A DNA stretch of 64,000 nucleotides from Brachybacterium subflavum (GTDB taxonomy: Bacteria; Actinomycetota; Actinomycetes; Actinomycetales; Dermabacteraceae). Positions 37,106-46,322 of the stretch are shown here, in pieces. Made by a program: the position numbers and the translations under genes. The number at the start of each line of letters is the position of its first letter. Position 1 is the first letter of the stretch. The DNA lies in assembly GCF_009299795.1 (NCBI RefSeq), contig NZ_VIGP01000001.1, positions 1-64,000 on the forward strand, given 5' to 3'. The notes below the pieces were generated by a model, which worked only from the letters and a program-made list of their open reading frames with translations, searched no databases and was not told the DNA's origin.

Positions 37106-38707
37106 TCAGGGGCGGGCGGCGGACGCACGGATGCCGCCGCCCGGTGTCTCGCCGGTCAGTCTCCCGCCTGCGAGGACGGGGGTGCCGGCGACGATCACAT
37201 CATCGATGCCCTCGGCGAGGGCGAGGGGCGCGGCGTAGGTCGCCGCGTCCCGCACGCCGCCGGGGTCGACGAGGGCGAGGTCGGCGATCGCGCCGGGCCG
37301 GATGCGGCCGCGATCGCCCAGGTGGAAGCGGTCGACGGCCGCTGTGGACAGATGTGCCGCGGCCTGCGACCAGTCCAGGAAGCCGTGCTCGCGCACGTAG
37401 GTGGCGAGGTAGGAGGCGAAGGTGCCGCGGGCGCGCGGATGCGGATGGGCGCCGATGAAGATGCCGTCGGAGCCGCCCATGTGCGCGGGGTGGGCGATCA
37501 GGCGTCCCAGGTCCTCGACGGGGCGCTGGTGGTGCGCGGCCATGATCGCGTTCGCGTCCAGGCGCGAGGCGACCAGCACGTCCAGGGCCGCATCGACCGC
37601 GTCGGTGCCGCGGCGCTGCGCGATCTGCGCGAGCGTGAGCCCCGGCGCCCAGGCGAGCTCGGGGGCGGCGGTGTGGGCGAGGGTGATCAGCGCGGGCCAG
37701 TCCTCGCCGAGGCTCGGGTTCTTGGCGACGCGCGGGAACCACTCGCGGCGCAGGCGCTGCCTCTGCGCGGGGTCCGACAGCAGCGGCACGAGGTCGTCCG
37801 TGCGCATCGCGTTCAGCTCCGGCGGCAGCATGGTCATCGCGAGGATCGAGCAGCCGCGCGTGTACGGGTAGGCGTCGAAGCTGCCGGTCACGCCCTGGCC
37901 GGTCAGCCAGTCCATGAGCCGTGCGGCCTCGTCGGCCGCGGTGTGGAAGTGGGAGATGTGCACGGGCACGCCGGCGGCGGCGCCGATGCGCCCGGCCTCC
38001 TCGACGCCCACGCGCGCATTGTCCTCGTAGCCGCCGCGCATGTGCGTCACGTACGGCAGGCCCGTGGGCGCGAGCGGCGCGCACAGTGCGGCGATCTCGG
38101 CGGCGTCCGCGAAGATCCCCGGCGCGTAGTCGAGCCCGGTCGAGAGGCCGACGGCCCCGTCGGCCACGCCGCCCGCGACCAGGGCGACCATGTGCTCGAG
38201 ATCCTCGGCCGACGCCGCGCCCTGCGCGGAGCCCATCACCTCGTGGCGCACGGTCCCGGCGGGCACCAGGTAGGCGACGCCGAGGGGAACCCGGCCGTCG
38301 TAGCTCGCGAGCAGGTCCGCCACGCGGGTGCCTTCCCCCGGGTACCCCGGATGCGAGCCGTTGATCGGTGCGAAGTACTCCGCAGCGTAGGCACCGTCGG
38401 CCGGGGCGAAGGAGACGCCGTCCTGCCCGCCGATCACGGCGGTGATGCCCTGGCGCAGCAGCGCGAGCTGCACGTCCTCGTCGAAGACGGCGGCGTCGGC
38501 GTGGGAGTGCGCATCGACGAAGCCGGGCATCACGAGCCGGCCCTCGGCCTCGACCACGTGCGTCCCGGGGAGGTCGGCGCTGGGGCGCCCCATGCCCGGT
38601 GCGGAGACGTCGACGATGTGCTCGCCGTCCACGAGCAGGTCCGCGCGCACGGGCGCGGCGCCGTCACCGGGGACGACGCACCCTCCGCGGATCAGCAGCC
38701 GGCCCAT
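37106..38707 (-). CDS. N-acyl-D-amino-acid deacylase (amidohydrolase superfamily)
   Basis: A 533-residue metallo-amidohydrolase. The metal motif is VMPGFVDAHSHADAAVF; THMRGGYEDN, VHISHFHTA and HMGGSDG follow in the order typical of D-aminoacylases. It removes an acyl group (often acetyl) from the amino group of D-configured acids. Its ATG sits one base after the transporter stop, so uptake and deacylation are coupled. In this operon the product would feed the PLP dehydratase. Confidence 0.9.
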   Translation of the reverse strand: MGRLLIRGGCVVPGDGAAPVRADLLVDGEHIVDVSAPGMGRPSADLPGTHVVEAEGRLVMPGFVDAHSHADAAVFDEDVQLALLRQGITAVIGGQDGVSFAPADGAYAAEYFAPINGSHPGYPGEGTRVADLLASYDGRVPLGVAYLVPAGTVRHEVMGSAQGAASAEDLEHMVALVAGGVADGAVGLSTGLDYAPGIFADAAEIAALCAPLAPTGLPYVTHMRGGYEDNARVGVEEAGRIGAAAGVPVHISHFHTAADEAARLMDWLTGQGVTGSFDAYPYTRGCSILAMTMLPPELNAMRTDDLVPLLSDPAQRQRLRREWFPRVAKNPSLGEDWPALITLAHTAAPELAWAPGLTLAQIAQRRGTDAVDAALDVLVASRLDANAIMAAHHQRPVEDLGRLIAHPAHMGGSDGIFIGAHPHPRARGTFASYLATYVREHGFLDWSQAAAHLSTAAVDRFHLGDRGRIRPGAIADLALVDPGGVRDAATYAAPLALAEGIDDVIVAGTPVLAGGRLTGETPGGGIRASAARP

Positions 38708-38708
38708 G

Positions 38709-40082
38709 TCAGGTCGTCTCCAGGTCGCGGAGCCGGCCGGCGTCGGCCGTATCGGGACGGATCGAGGCGGCGGCGGTGGCGATCGCGCCGATCAGGCAGA
38801 TGACGACGACGTAGACGATGACCGGCCAGATCTCGCCGCTCGCCCAGCCCACGAGCGCTGTCGCGATGAAGGGCGCGAGCCCGCCGCCGAGCGTGTTGGA
38901 GAGCTGGTAGCCGACGTTCACGCCGGTGGTCCGCTCCTCGACGTCGAACATCTCGGTGAGCAGGGTCGAGAGCGTCCCCTGCATCATGACGCCGGGGATC
39001 ACGAAGCCCACGACCATCCCGAGCCAGATGAGCGCGGGCACGTGCGTCCCGTACAGCAGGAACGCCGGCCAGACGAGCAGGGCGAAGCCGATGCAGCCGG
39101 CGATGTAGACGCGGCGGCGGCCCACCCGGTCCGAGAGCGCCCCGTAGGCGGGGGCGACGAAGATCTGCAGCACACCCACGATCATCGTCCCCAGGAAGCC
39201 CACCTGGGGCGGGACGCCGCCGGAGACCATGTAGGAGAGCCCGTAGGTGAGCACCACGTAGCCCGCGATGGACTGCGGGAGGCCGATGAGGATCCCCAGG
39301 ATCGTGTTCCGGGGGTGGCGCAGCACCTCGACGATGGGGGAGCGGCGCCGGATCCTGCCCAGCTCGATCTCCTGGGTGTGGGTCGTGAACTCCGCGGACT
39401 CCTGCAGCTGGCGCCGCAGCAGCACCGCGCACACGGAGAGCACCAGGGAGAACACGAACGGGATCCGCCAGCCCCAGGTCATGAAGAACGAGTCCGGCCC
39501 CAGGCCCAGGCCCGCCATCATGCCCGCGGAGAGCACGTTCGCGACCCCGGCTCCGCTGATGAGGAAGGCGCCGAACAGGCCGCGCCGGCCGACGGGCGCG
39601 TGCTCGACGACCATCGTCGCCGCGCCGCCCATCTCCCCGCCCACGAACAGGCCCTGGAGCATCCGCATCACCAGCAGCAGCACGGGCGCCGCGAGACCGA
39701 TCATGTGGTCGGGCGGGATGAACCCGATCGCGGCCGTGGACAGGCCCATGCCGATCACCGTGACCAGCAGCGTGACCTTGCGGCCCATGCGGTCGCCGAT
39801 GTAGCCGAACACGACGCCGCCGAGGGGGCGGAACAGGAAGCCGACGGCGAAGGTCGCGAAGGACTCGAGCTGGGCGACGAAGGGGTCGTTGCCCGAGAAG
39901 AACACCTGCGGGAACACCGCGGCGGCCGCGAGTCCGTACAGGTAGTAGTCGAAGTACTCCATGAGGGTGCCGACGGCGCCGCCGGCGATGGTGCGCGCCT
40001 GCCTGCGGCGCGGGGGCGGGGTCGTGGAGGCGTTCTGCGGCGGGCGGTCCCCGGGGGTTCGGCGTCCGGTGGCGGCGCTCAT
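38709..40082 (-). CDS. MFS transporter, metabolite:H+ symporter (MHS) family
   Basis: A 457-residue, 12-segment symporter. MHS/ProP-like signatures: GTLMEYFDYYLYGLAAAAVF near the N-terminus, GYIGDRMGRKVTL loop and RMLQGLFVGGEMGGAATMV. It probably imports the acylated amino-sugar acid or D-amino acid used by the operon. GAGG precedes ATG 40082. It is the first gene of the six-gene minus-strand operon and divergent from the YheO-type regulator. Confidence 0.9.
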   Translation of the reverse strand: MSAATGRRTPGDRPPQNASTTPPPRRRQARTIAGGAVGTLMEYFDYYLYGLAAAAVFPQVFFSGNDPFVAQLESFATFAVGFLFRPLGGVVFGYIGDRMGRKVTLLVTVIGMGLSTAAIGFIPPDHMIGLAAPVLLLVMRMLQGLFVGGEMGGAATMVVEHAPVGRRGLFGAFLISGAGVANVLSAGMMAGLGLGPDSFFMTWGWRIPFVFSLVLSVCAVLLRRQLQESAEFTTHTQEIELGRIRRRSPIVEVLRHPRNTILGILIGLPQSIAGYVVLTYGLSYMVSGGVPPQVGFLGTMIVGVLQIFVAPAYGALSDRVGRRRVYIAGCIGFALLVWPAFLLYGTHVPALIWLGMVVGFVIPGVMMQGTLSTLLTEMFDVEERTTGVNVGYQLSNTLGGGLAPFIATALVGWASGEIWPVIVYVVVICLIGAIATAAASIRPDTADAGRLRDLETT

Positions 40083-40221
40083 GATCGCCTCGCGGCGGGG
40101 GTTCGTGCCATGGCTCTGGTCCTCCTCGACGACGCGGCAGGTGACGCTGCCGCAAGAGCGGGTGCGTCGGCCTCCGGGGCCGACGGCAGAGGACGCTACC
40201 CGATGGTGTACTGAAATTCTA

Positions 40222-40231
40222 GTCAACTGAC
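40222..40231. promoter_or_regulatory. Inverted repeat GTCA-AC-TGAC in the divergent gap, candidate operator
   Basis: The sequence AGTCAACTGACA lies between the transporter operon and the YheO-type gene, next to AT-rich promoter-like DNA; on the minus strand a TAGAAT hexamer overlaps its left side. It is a plausible binding site for the regulator encoded at right. Confidence 0.4.
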
Positions 40232-40287
40232 AGAACTTATGTGCGCCTGGGTGAGAGGATGTCGCCGACCGACGATCGGAGAGAGCT

Positions 40288-41028
40288 GTGACCACGTCCT
40301 CAGCCGCGCAGACCGACTCAGCCCTGCAGGCGGGAGCCTCCGCGCAGGCGGAATCCGCCGCGCAGACCGAGACCCGCTTCGCCGACATCGAAGAGGTCCA
40401 TCGCGCCCTCGCGCCCGTGATGGAGGCGATCGCCGCCGTCGGCGGCGCGCACTGCGAGGTCGTCCTGCACGACCTCGCCGAGGGCGACCTCAAGCACTCG
40501 GTGCACGCGATCATCAACGGCCACGTCAGCGGCCGCAGCGTCGGCGGACCCTCGACGAACCTCGGGGCCGAGGTCCTGCACGATCAGAGCCGTGACCACG
40601 ACGCCTACGGCTACCGCGCGCGGACGGCCGACGGCCGCGAGCTCATCAGCTCCTCCGTCTACTACCGCGACCACGGCGGCCGGATCATCGCCGCCCTGTG
40701 CATCAACCGTGACCTCTCGCCCCTGCGCGGCGCGATGGACGCGCTCGCCGGGCTCCTCCCGACTCCCGCCGACGAGCCGGCCGACCAGCCCCACGAGCTC
40801 GTGGTCCCCAACGTCTCCGACGTCCTGGACGACATGATCGACGAGGCCGTCGGCGCGATCGGCCGCCCCGTCGCCTCGATGACCAAGGCGGACCGCATCG
40901 AGGTGCTGCGCCTGCTCGAGGGCAGGGGAGCCTTCCACATCAAGCGCGCCGCCGAGCGGGTCTCTGCGCGGCTCGGCGTCTCGCGCGTGACCACGTACGG
41001 GTACCTGGACGAGGTGCGGCGGGGCTGA
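40288..41028 (+). CDS. YheO/DauR-type PAS-HTH regulator
   Basis: A 246-residue regulator. Residues about 36-140 form the YheO-like PAS domain (GAHCEVVLHDLAEGDLKHSV, then GRIIAALCINRDLSPL), and the C-terminal HTH_22 reads GAFHIKRAAERVSARLGVSRVTTYGYLDEVR. Known members such as DauR control D-amino-acid catabolism, which fits the deacylase/PLP enzyme operon opposite. The Ala/Gln-rich first 30 residues are poorly conserved; a start further in is possible. Confidence 0.88.
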   Translation: MTTSSAAQTDSALQAGASAQAESAAQTETRFADIEEVHRALAPVMEAIAAVGGAHCEVVLHDLAEGDLKHSVHAIINGHVSGRSVGGPSTNLGAEVLHDQSRDHDAYGYRARTADGRELISSSVYYRDHGGRIIAALCINRDLSPLRGAMDALAGLLPTPADEPADQPHELVVPNVSDVLDDMIDEAVGAIGRPVASMTKADRIEVLRLLEGRGAFHIKRAAERVSARLGVSRVTTYGYLDEVRRG

Positions 41029-41112
41029 GCATCTCCGGTAGCGTCCATGCCACTGCGCTGCCGGCACCTCCCCGCGGCCCCGCTCCACCTCGACGAAGAC
41101 GGTGATCCCCCG

Positions 41113-41883
41113 ATGAGCATCCTCTCCACCTTCGACCTCACCGGCCGCACGGCGATCGTGACCGGCGGCTACCGCGGCCTCGGCCTCGCCTTCGCGCGCG
41201 GTCTCGCCGAGGCCGGGGCCGACGTCGTCATCGGCGCCCGCGACGGCGACGCCTCGCAGCAGGTCGCCCGAGAGCTCGCCGAGGAGACCGGCCGACGCGC
41301 GCTCGGGATCGCCCTGGACGTCACGGACCCTGCCTCCTGCGAGACGGCCGTCGCGGCCGCCGTGGAATTCGGCGGCGGTCTCGACGTGCTGGTCAACAAC
41401 GCCGGCGCCTGCTTCCACGCTCCGGCGCTCGACGTCACCGCGCAGGAGCTGCGCACCGTGCTCGACACGAACGTGGGCGGGGTCTTCGAGATGAGCCGCG
41501 CCGCGGCGCGCGCGATGATCCCCGCAGGGCGCGGCTCGATCGTGAACATCGGCTCGATGTCCGGGGACATCGTGAACCGTCCCCAGCTGCAGCCGATCTA
41601 CAACGCCTCCAAGGCCGCCGTCCACCACCTCACGAAGTCGCTCGCGATGGAGTGGGCGGAGCACGGCATCCGCGTCAACGCCGTCGCCCCGGGCTACGTG
41701 AAGACCGAGATGGCGCCGGTCGACGACCCGGCCCTGCGCCAGCGCTGGATCGACGATGCGCCCATGCAGCGCTACGCCCTGCCCGAGGAGATCGCCCCCG
41801 CGGTGCTCTACTTCGCCGCCGACGCCTCGAGCTTCGCGACCGGCTCCGTGCTCACGGTCGACGGGGGATACACGGTGGTGTGA
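41113..41883 (+). CDS. Short-chain dehydrogenase/reductase
   Basis: A 256-residue classical SDR. Cofactor motif TGGYRGLG (about 17-24), NNAG, the catalytic Ser in IGSMSGD, and YNASK (Tyr-x3-Lys) are all present, with VDGGYTVV at the end. It resembles gluconate 5-dehydrogenase/3-oxoacyl-ACP reductase-type members. It follows the YheO-type gene by about 85 bases on the same strand and may be co-transcribed. Substrate unknown; a hexonate would suit the neighbouring pathway. Confidence 0.9.
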   Translation: MSILSTFDLTGRTAIVTGGYRGLGLAFARGLAEAGADVVIGARDGDASQQVARELAEETGRRALGIALDVTDPASCETAVAAAVEFGGGLDVLVNNAGACFHAPALDVTAQELRTVLDTNVGGVFEMSRAAARAMIPAGRGSIVNIGSMSGDIVNRPQLQPIYNASKAAVHHLTKSLAMEWAEHGIRVNAVAPGYVKTEMAPVDDPALRQRWIDDAPMQRYALPEEIAPAVLYFAADASSFATGSVLTVDGGYTVV

Positions 41884-42171
41884 GTGCGGGAGTCCCGGGC
41901 GGGCAAGCGACCTCCCGGGTCTTCTCTGCATGCCCTTCGCGGATTCGACACCGGCGCATTGGTCCCGGTGTCGTGCACCCGTGATCTCTCTTGCCCCTTG
42001 GAGTGCAACCGCGCCATTTTGCCAGTTCAGAGACTTGGGGCGTCGTTCCGGGCATTGATCGTTCGGCGCCTCGAAGTTTCCGGTCGAGCGGAAGTCATCG
42101 CGCCCCGTGGATCAGCACTCGTTGCCGCAATTGCATGTTGCATGTAATCTGCCGGTTCAAGGAGGGCGATG

Positions 42172-42879
42172 ATGACTCAGCCGACACTGGATACGGGATC
42201 GATCAGCCGAGGCGACGCGCTGGTGGATCAGGCCTACATGGTCATTCGGGGTGCGATCCTCGACCGGGCGCTCGAACCGGGGGCCCGATTGTCCGTCCCG
42301 GAGCTCGCGCGTCAGCTCGATATCAGCCGGAGCCCGGTCCGTGAGGCGATCGCCCGCATCGAGTACGAGGGGCTCGCGAAGAGCGTGGCCCATCGCGGAG
42401 CTGTCGTCGTGGAGATCGGGTTCGACGAGCTGATCGGGATCTACGACCTGCGTGAAGTCCTCGAGGGGCTCGCCGCACGGCTCGCGGCCCGATCGTCGGA
42501 TCCGCAGCTCGCGGAGGCGCTGGAGACGAACTGGAGCTCGCACCACGATGCCGTCGAGAGCGGAGACGTGGAGCGGCACATGGAGCTCGACGCCGCATTC
42601 CACAGGCTCGTGCGGGAGGCCAGCGGCAACCTTCGGCTGGCGGACAGCCTGCGCAGGCTACAGGGCCAGATCCGAGTCGCCATGAACACGACGGTCGCGC
42701 GCCGCGGCGGTATGCACGCCGCACTCGCCGAGCACCGTTCTCTCATCGATGCGATCACGGCGGGCGATCCGGAACAAGCAGAATCCGTGGCCCGCCACCA
42801 CATCGTCCGACTGCGCGAGAGCCTGCACGACGCGGCTCTCGCGGACAACCAGGACCTCGACGAAAGGCGCGAATCATGA
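42172..42879 (+). CDS. GntR-family regulator (FadR/FCD subfamily)
   Basis: A 235-residue regulator. The winged HTH is LSVPELARQLDISRSPVREAIARIE (about 39-63); the FCD effector domain follows with the metal-binding Asp/His pattern (HMELDAAFHRLV, AEHRSLIDAI, RHHIVRLRES). AAGGAGGG lies 5 bases before ATG 42172 (ATG 42169 also in frame). TTGCATGTTGCATGTAA just upstream (about 42131-42147) contains a direct repeat and a -10-like TGTAAT, so autoregulation is likely. It leads a five-gene sugar-acid operon by 4-base overlap. Confidence 0.92.
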   Translation: MTQPTLDTGSISRGDALVDQAYMVIRGAILDRALEPGARLSVPELARQLDISRSPVREAIARIEYEGLAKSVAHRGAVVVEIGFDELIGIYDLREVLEGLAARLAARSSDPQLAEALETNWSSHHDAVESGDVERHMELDAAFHRLVREASGNLRLADSLRRLQGQIRVAMNTTVARRGGMHAALAEHRSLIDAITAGDPEQAESVARHHIVRLRESLHDAALADNQDLDERRES

Positions 42880-43745
42880 CCACCACCGCTGTGATCGGAC
42901 TCGGAACCATGGGAGGGCGTATCGCCCGCACTATTGCGGCCGGCGGCCACGAGGTGAGGGGCTTCGATCCCTTCGAAGGGGCTCGCGAGGCTGCTGCCGC
43001 CTCGGGCATCGACGTCTTCGAGACCGCAGAGGCCGCGCTCCAGGATGCAGAGCTCGTGGTGCTTTCGGTTCCGCGTCCCGAACACGTCCTCGAGACGGCC
43101 CGGGGGCCGCTCTCCACCGCTCACGGTGCGGTGGTCGCCGATATGTCGACCATCGATCCCGGCACAGCCCGCGAGGCAGCACGGATCCTTGCGGACCAGG
43201 ACGTCGTCTACGTCGACGCTCCTGTCCTCGGACGCCCAGACAAGATCGGCCATTGGACCCTCCCCACGGGCGGGCCGGAAGACGCCGCTGAGCTGGCGCG
43301 CTCCGTCCTCGAGGGAACGGTGGCCACGAAGGTCACCAGGGTTGGCGACGTCGGCGCCGGGCACGCCGTCAAGGTCCTGAACAACCTGATGTTCGGTGCG
43401 ATCAATACGATCACCGCTGAGGTCCTCACCACCTGCGAGGCTGCGGGCGTGGACCCGAAGGTCTTCGTGTCGACGGTCGCCGACTCAGGCGCCGCCACGG
43501 TGTCGAACCTGTTCCGCGAAATCGCCCCGAAGATGATCGCGGGCGACTTCGACCCCGCCTTCGCGCTGGGGCTGCTGGCCAAGGACAACAAGCTCGCGAT
43601 CGATCTCGCCCGCTCGGTCGGAGCTCCGACCCATCTCGCGGAGGTCATCGACCGCGTGAACTCCGCGGCCATGGACCAGGGCCTCGCAAACGAGGACACG
43701 GGCGTCGTCCGGAAGCTGTACAGCACGCAGGTCGGAAACTCCTGA
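42876..43745 (+). CDS. Beta-hydroxyacid dehydrogenase (3-hydroxyisobutyrate dehydrogenase-like)
   Basis: A 289-residue NAD(P)-dependent dehydrogenase. Rossmann motif AVIGLGTMGGRIA, substrate loop DAPVLGRPDKIGHWTLPTGG (in place of the usual DAPVSGG), and the catalytic GHAVKVLNNLMFG (Lys with Asn) are visible. In sugar-acid operons this family reduces tartronate semialdehyde or similar. Overlaps with both neighbours indicate tight coupling. Confidence 0.88.
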   Translation: MTTTAVIGLGTMGGRIARTIAAGGHEVRGFDPFEGAREAAAASGIDVFETAEAALQDAELVVLSVPRPEHVLETARGPLSTAHGAVVADMSTIDPGTAREAARILADQDVVYVDAPVLGRPDKIGHWTLPTGGPEDAAELARSVLEGTVATKVTRVGDVGAGHAVKVLNNLMFGAINTITAEVLTTCEAAGVDPKVFVSTVADSGAATVSNLFREIAPKMIAGDFDPAFALGLLAKDNKLAIDLARSVGAPTHLAEVIDRVNSAAMDQGLANEDTGVVRKLYSTQVGNS

Positions 43746-44881
43746 TGAGCGAACTGCCCATCGACCGCATCGTCGCGCGGGTCCTGGAATGTCCACTCGA
43801 GGACCAGGTTCCGATGTCCTTCTCGCAGCTGAGCGCTCGCCGCACATTCCTCGTGGAGGTGCACGCAGGCGGCGAGATCGGGGTCGGCGAGAGCTGGATC
43901 AACTACCCGAACTGGGGGGCGAGCGAAAGGGTGGCGACCCTGCTCGAAGGCGTCGCGCCCCTGGCGCTGGGGCGCGACGCAGAAGACCCTGGCAACGTGC
44001 TCGACACCCTCGTCTCCGCGCTCGACGGCGTGGGGCGTCAGTGGGGAGCCCGCGGGCCGATCTGGCAGGCGATCAGCGGCCTCGACATCGCCCTGTGGGA
44101 CCTGAAGGGGCGCTTGGCGGGCGTACCGCTCGCCGAGCTGATCGGGCCGAAGCGCGAGTCCGTCCCCGCGTATGCGAGCGGAGTGGGTCCCACGAAGGTC
44201 CGCGAGCTGACCGAACGCGCCATGGAGTTGGGACTCGGCGCGGTGAAGACGAAGGTGGGTTTCGGCGCGGACACCGATCGCGCCACGATTGCGGCCGTGC
44301 GCGAGACCGCACCTGATATGCGGATCTTCGCCGATGCCAACCAGGCGTGGACTTTTGACGAGGCCGTAGAGAACGCGGCCTGGCTCCGGGATGCCGGCGT
44401 CGAGTGGCTCGAGGAGCCCGTCTCCGGGGATTCCCCCCAGGATCTGGTCGCTCTGCACGAGGCCACCGACATGCCGCTCTCGGGCGGCGAGAACGTGTAC
44501 GGACTCGAGAACCTCGTTCGCTATGCGGGCACTGAGGGCCTGATCCATGTCCAGCCTGACGTTGCGAAGTCCGGAGGGCTCACCATCCCGCTTCGACTGG
44601 CCGAGCACCTCCCGGGAACGGGGTGTGCGCTGAGCCCTCACTGGTACGCCGGGGCCATCGGCCTGCGGGCCTCGATCACTCTCGCGACAACGGTCGAACA
44701 GGCCGGATGGATCGAACTCGACGTCCGCGACAACCCGCTTCGCGACGCGCTCGTCACTGAAGGCTTCCCTCTCTCGGATGGAGCCATCAGCCTCCCCAAC
44801 GCCCACGGGCTCGTCGCTGATCTCGACCCCGACGCCGTGGACCGATTCCAAGTCCATTCTGACGAACGGAGAATCTCATGA
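43745..44881 (+). CDS. Enolase-superfamily sugar-acid dehydratase/racemase (MR/MLE type)
   Basis: A 378-residue mandelate racemase/muconate lactonising enzyme-like protein. KTK motif with Lys168/Lys170 (AVKTKVG), metal ligands Asp197 (FADANQAW), Glu223 (WLEEP) and Glu249 (SGGEN), and His299 (SPHWYAG) are all in place, so both acid-base faces look intact. Such enzymes dehydrate or epimerise acid sugars or cycloisomerise lactones. The operon (dehydrogenase, aldehyde dehydrogenase, transporter) suggests a hexuronate/hexonate or lactone substrate, not identified. Confidence 0.88.
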   Translation: MSELPIDRIVARVLECPLEDQVPMSFSQLSARRTFLVEVHAGGEIGVGESWINYPNWGASERVATLLEGVAPLALGRDAEDPGNVLDTLVSALDGVGRQWGARGPIWQAISGLDIALWDLKGRLAGVPLAELIGPKRESVPAYASGVGPTKVRELTERAMELGLGAVKTKVGFGADTDRATIAAVRETAPDMRIFADANQAWTFDEAVENAAWLRDAGVEWLEEPVSGDSPQDLVALHEATDMPLSGGENVYGLENLVRYAGTEGLIHVQPDVAKSGGLTIPLRLAEHLPGTGCALSPHWYAGAIGLRASITLATTVEQAGWIELDVRDNPLRDALVTEGFPLSDGAISLPNAHGLVADLDPDAVDRFQVHSDERRIS

Positions 44882-46296
44882 CCGACAACCGCATTCCCGC
44901 CGCCCGGATCGCCGGGCGAATCGTCGAGGGCGGTGACGTCCACGACGTAATCGATCCTTCGACCGGCACCCCCATTACGAGCGTCGGATGGACGGGTGCC
45001 GGTGACGTCGAGAAGGCAGTCAGCGCCGGCGCGCAGGCCTTCCAGCTCTGGTCCGGGACCGCGGCCCGTGAACGTGCCGCAGCGCTGCGTGCCATTGCCT
45101 CGGATCTGCGCGCACAGACGACGGACATCGCTCCCTTGCTCGCAGCCGAGTCGGGCAAGCTCCTCGGTGAGGCGGAGGGTGAGGTCGAGTTCTCCGCCAA
45201 GTACTTCGACTGGTTCGCCGACGCTGCTGTGATCGCAGAAGAGGAGACGGGGCGCACCACTGCGAACCGTAGGTTCCGGGTGCGCCGTCATCCCGTCGGT
45301 GTCGTCGCCGCGATCGGAACATGGAACTTCCCCCTTTCGATTCCCGCCCGCAAGATCGCCGCCTCGATCGCGGCCGGCTGCCCGACAGTGCTCAAGCCGA
45401 GCGAACGGACGCCGATCTCAGCAGACGCACTCGTGCGGATCTGTGAGAGGCATCTGCCACAAGGCGTCATCGGACAGGTCATCGGCGAGGGGATCGAGCT
45501 CACGAACGCTCTCATCGATGACCCCCGCGTGGCTGCTGTGACCTTCACGGGCTCCACGCCTATCGGGAAGGTGATCGCCGAGCGCGCTGCACGCACACTG
45601 ACCCGTGCATGCCTGGAGCTCGGTGGCAGAGCGCCCTTCATCGTGCGCGAAGACGCTGACGTGGCCGACGCCGTGGAGCACCTGATGGTCGCGAAGCTGC
45701 GCAACAACGGGGAGTCGTGCATCGCGGCGAACACGCTGTTCGTGCACGCCTCGCTCGCCGAAGAATTCCGGGATGCCCTCGTCGCACGGCTTTCCGGACT
45801 GCGCCCTGGGCGCCAGGACGACACCGGCGCCGACTTCGGCCCACTCATCGACACGGGGGCCGTGGACAGGCTGCGTGGCCTCGTGGCACAGGCGGAGCGC
45901 GCAGGGAAACGAGTGGTCCGGGGTCCGGAGGGCCCCGATTCCGGGGCCTTCATGCCTGCCGTCCTGGTCGAGGATGCGCGGGACTCCGAGTTGTATGCAC
46001 AGGAGATCTTCGGCCCCGTGCTCGCCATGGCCATCTATGAGGACGAGGACGCCCTCGTCAGCGAGATCAACGGATGGGGCGTCGGGCTCGCTGGTTACGT
46101 GTGCGGACGTGACATCGCCGCAGCACAGGACCTCGCCGAGCGACTCCGCATCGGCATCGTCGGCATCAACAACGGCGCCCCGAACACGCCCGAGGTCCCC
46201 TTCGGCGGGTTCGGCGACTCGGGCGTCGGGCGTGAGGGCGGAGTAGTCGGCTACGACGAGTTCACCGAACTGCAGACCATCTCGGCGGCGCGCTGA
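44878..46296 (+). CDS. NAD(P)-dependent aldehyde dehydrogenase
   Basis: A 472-residue ALDH. Catalytic Cys281 in NGESCIAANTLFVH and general base Glu247 in CLELGGRAPFIV are present, with GTWNFPLSIPARKIA and TFTGSTPIGK cofactor motifs. It resembles succinate-semialdehyde and alpha-ketoglutarate-semialdehyde dehydrogenases; the latter would suit a sugar-acid dehydration pathway ending in 2-oxoglutarate. It overlaps the enolase-type gene by 4 bases. Confidence 0.9.
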   Translation: MTDNRIPAARIAGRIVEGGDVHDVIDPSTGTPITSVGWTGAGDVEKAVSAGAQAFQLWSGTAARERAAALRAIASDLRAQTTDIAPLLAAESGKLLGEAEGEVEFSAKYFDWFADAAVIAEEETGRTTANRRFRVRRHPVGVVAAIGTWNFPLSIPARKIAASIAAGCPTVLKPSERTPISADALVRICERHLPQGVIGQVIGEGIELTNALIDDPRVAAVTFTGSTPIGKVIAERAARTLTRACLELGGRAPFIVREDADVADAVEHLMVAKLRNNGESCIAANTLFVHASLAEEFRDALVARLSGLRPGRQDDTGADFGPLIDTGAVDRLRGLVAQAERAGKRVVRGPEGPDSGAFMPAVLVEDARDSELYAQEIFGPVLAMAIYEDEDALVSEINGWGVGLAGYVCGRDIAAAQDLAERLRIGIVGINNGAPNTPEVPFGGFGDSGVGREGGVVGYDEFTELQTISAAR

Positions 46297-46322
46297 GCAC
46301 ACCTATCAGGAGAGGGACCATC

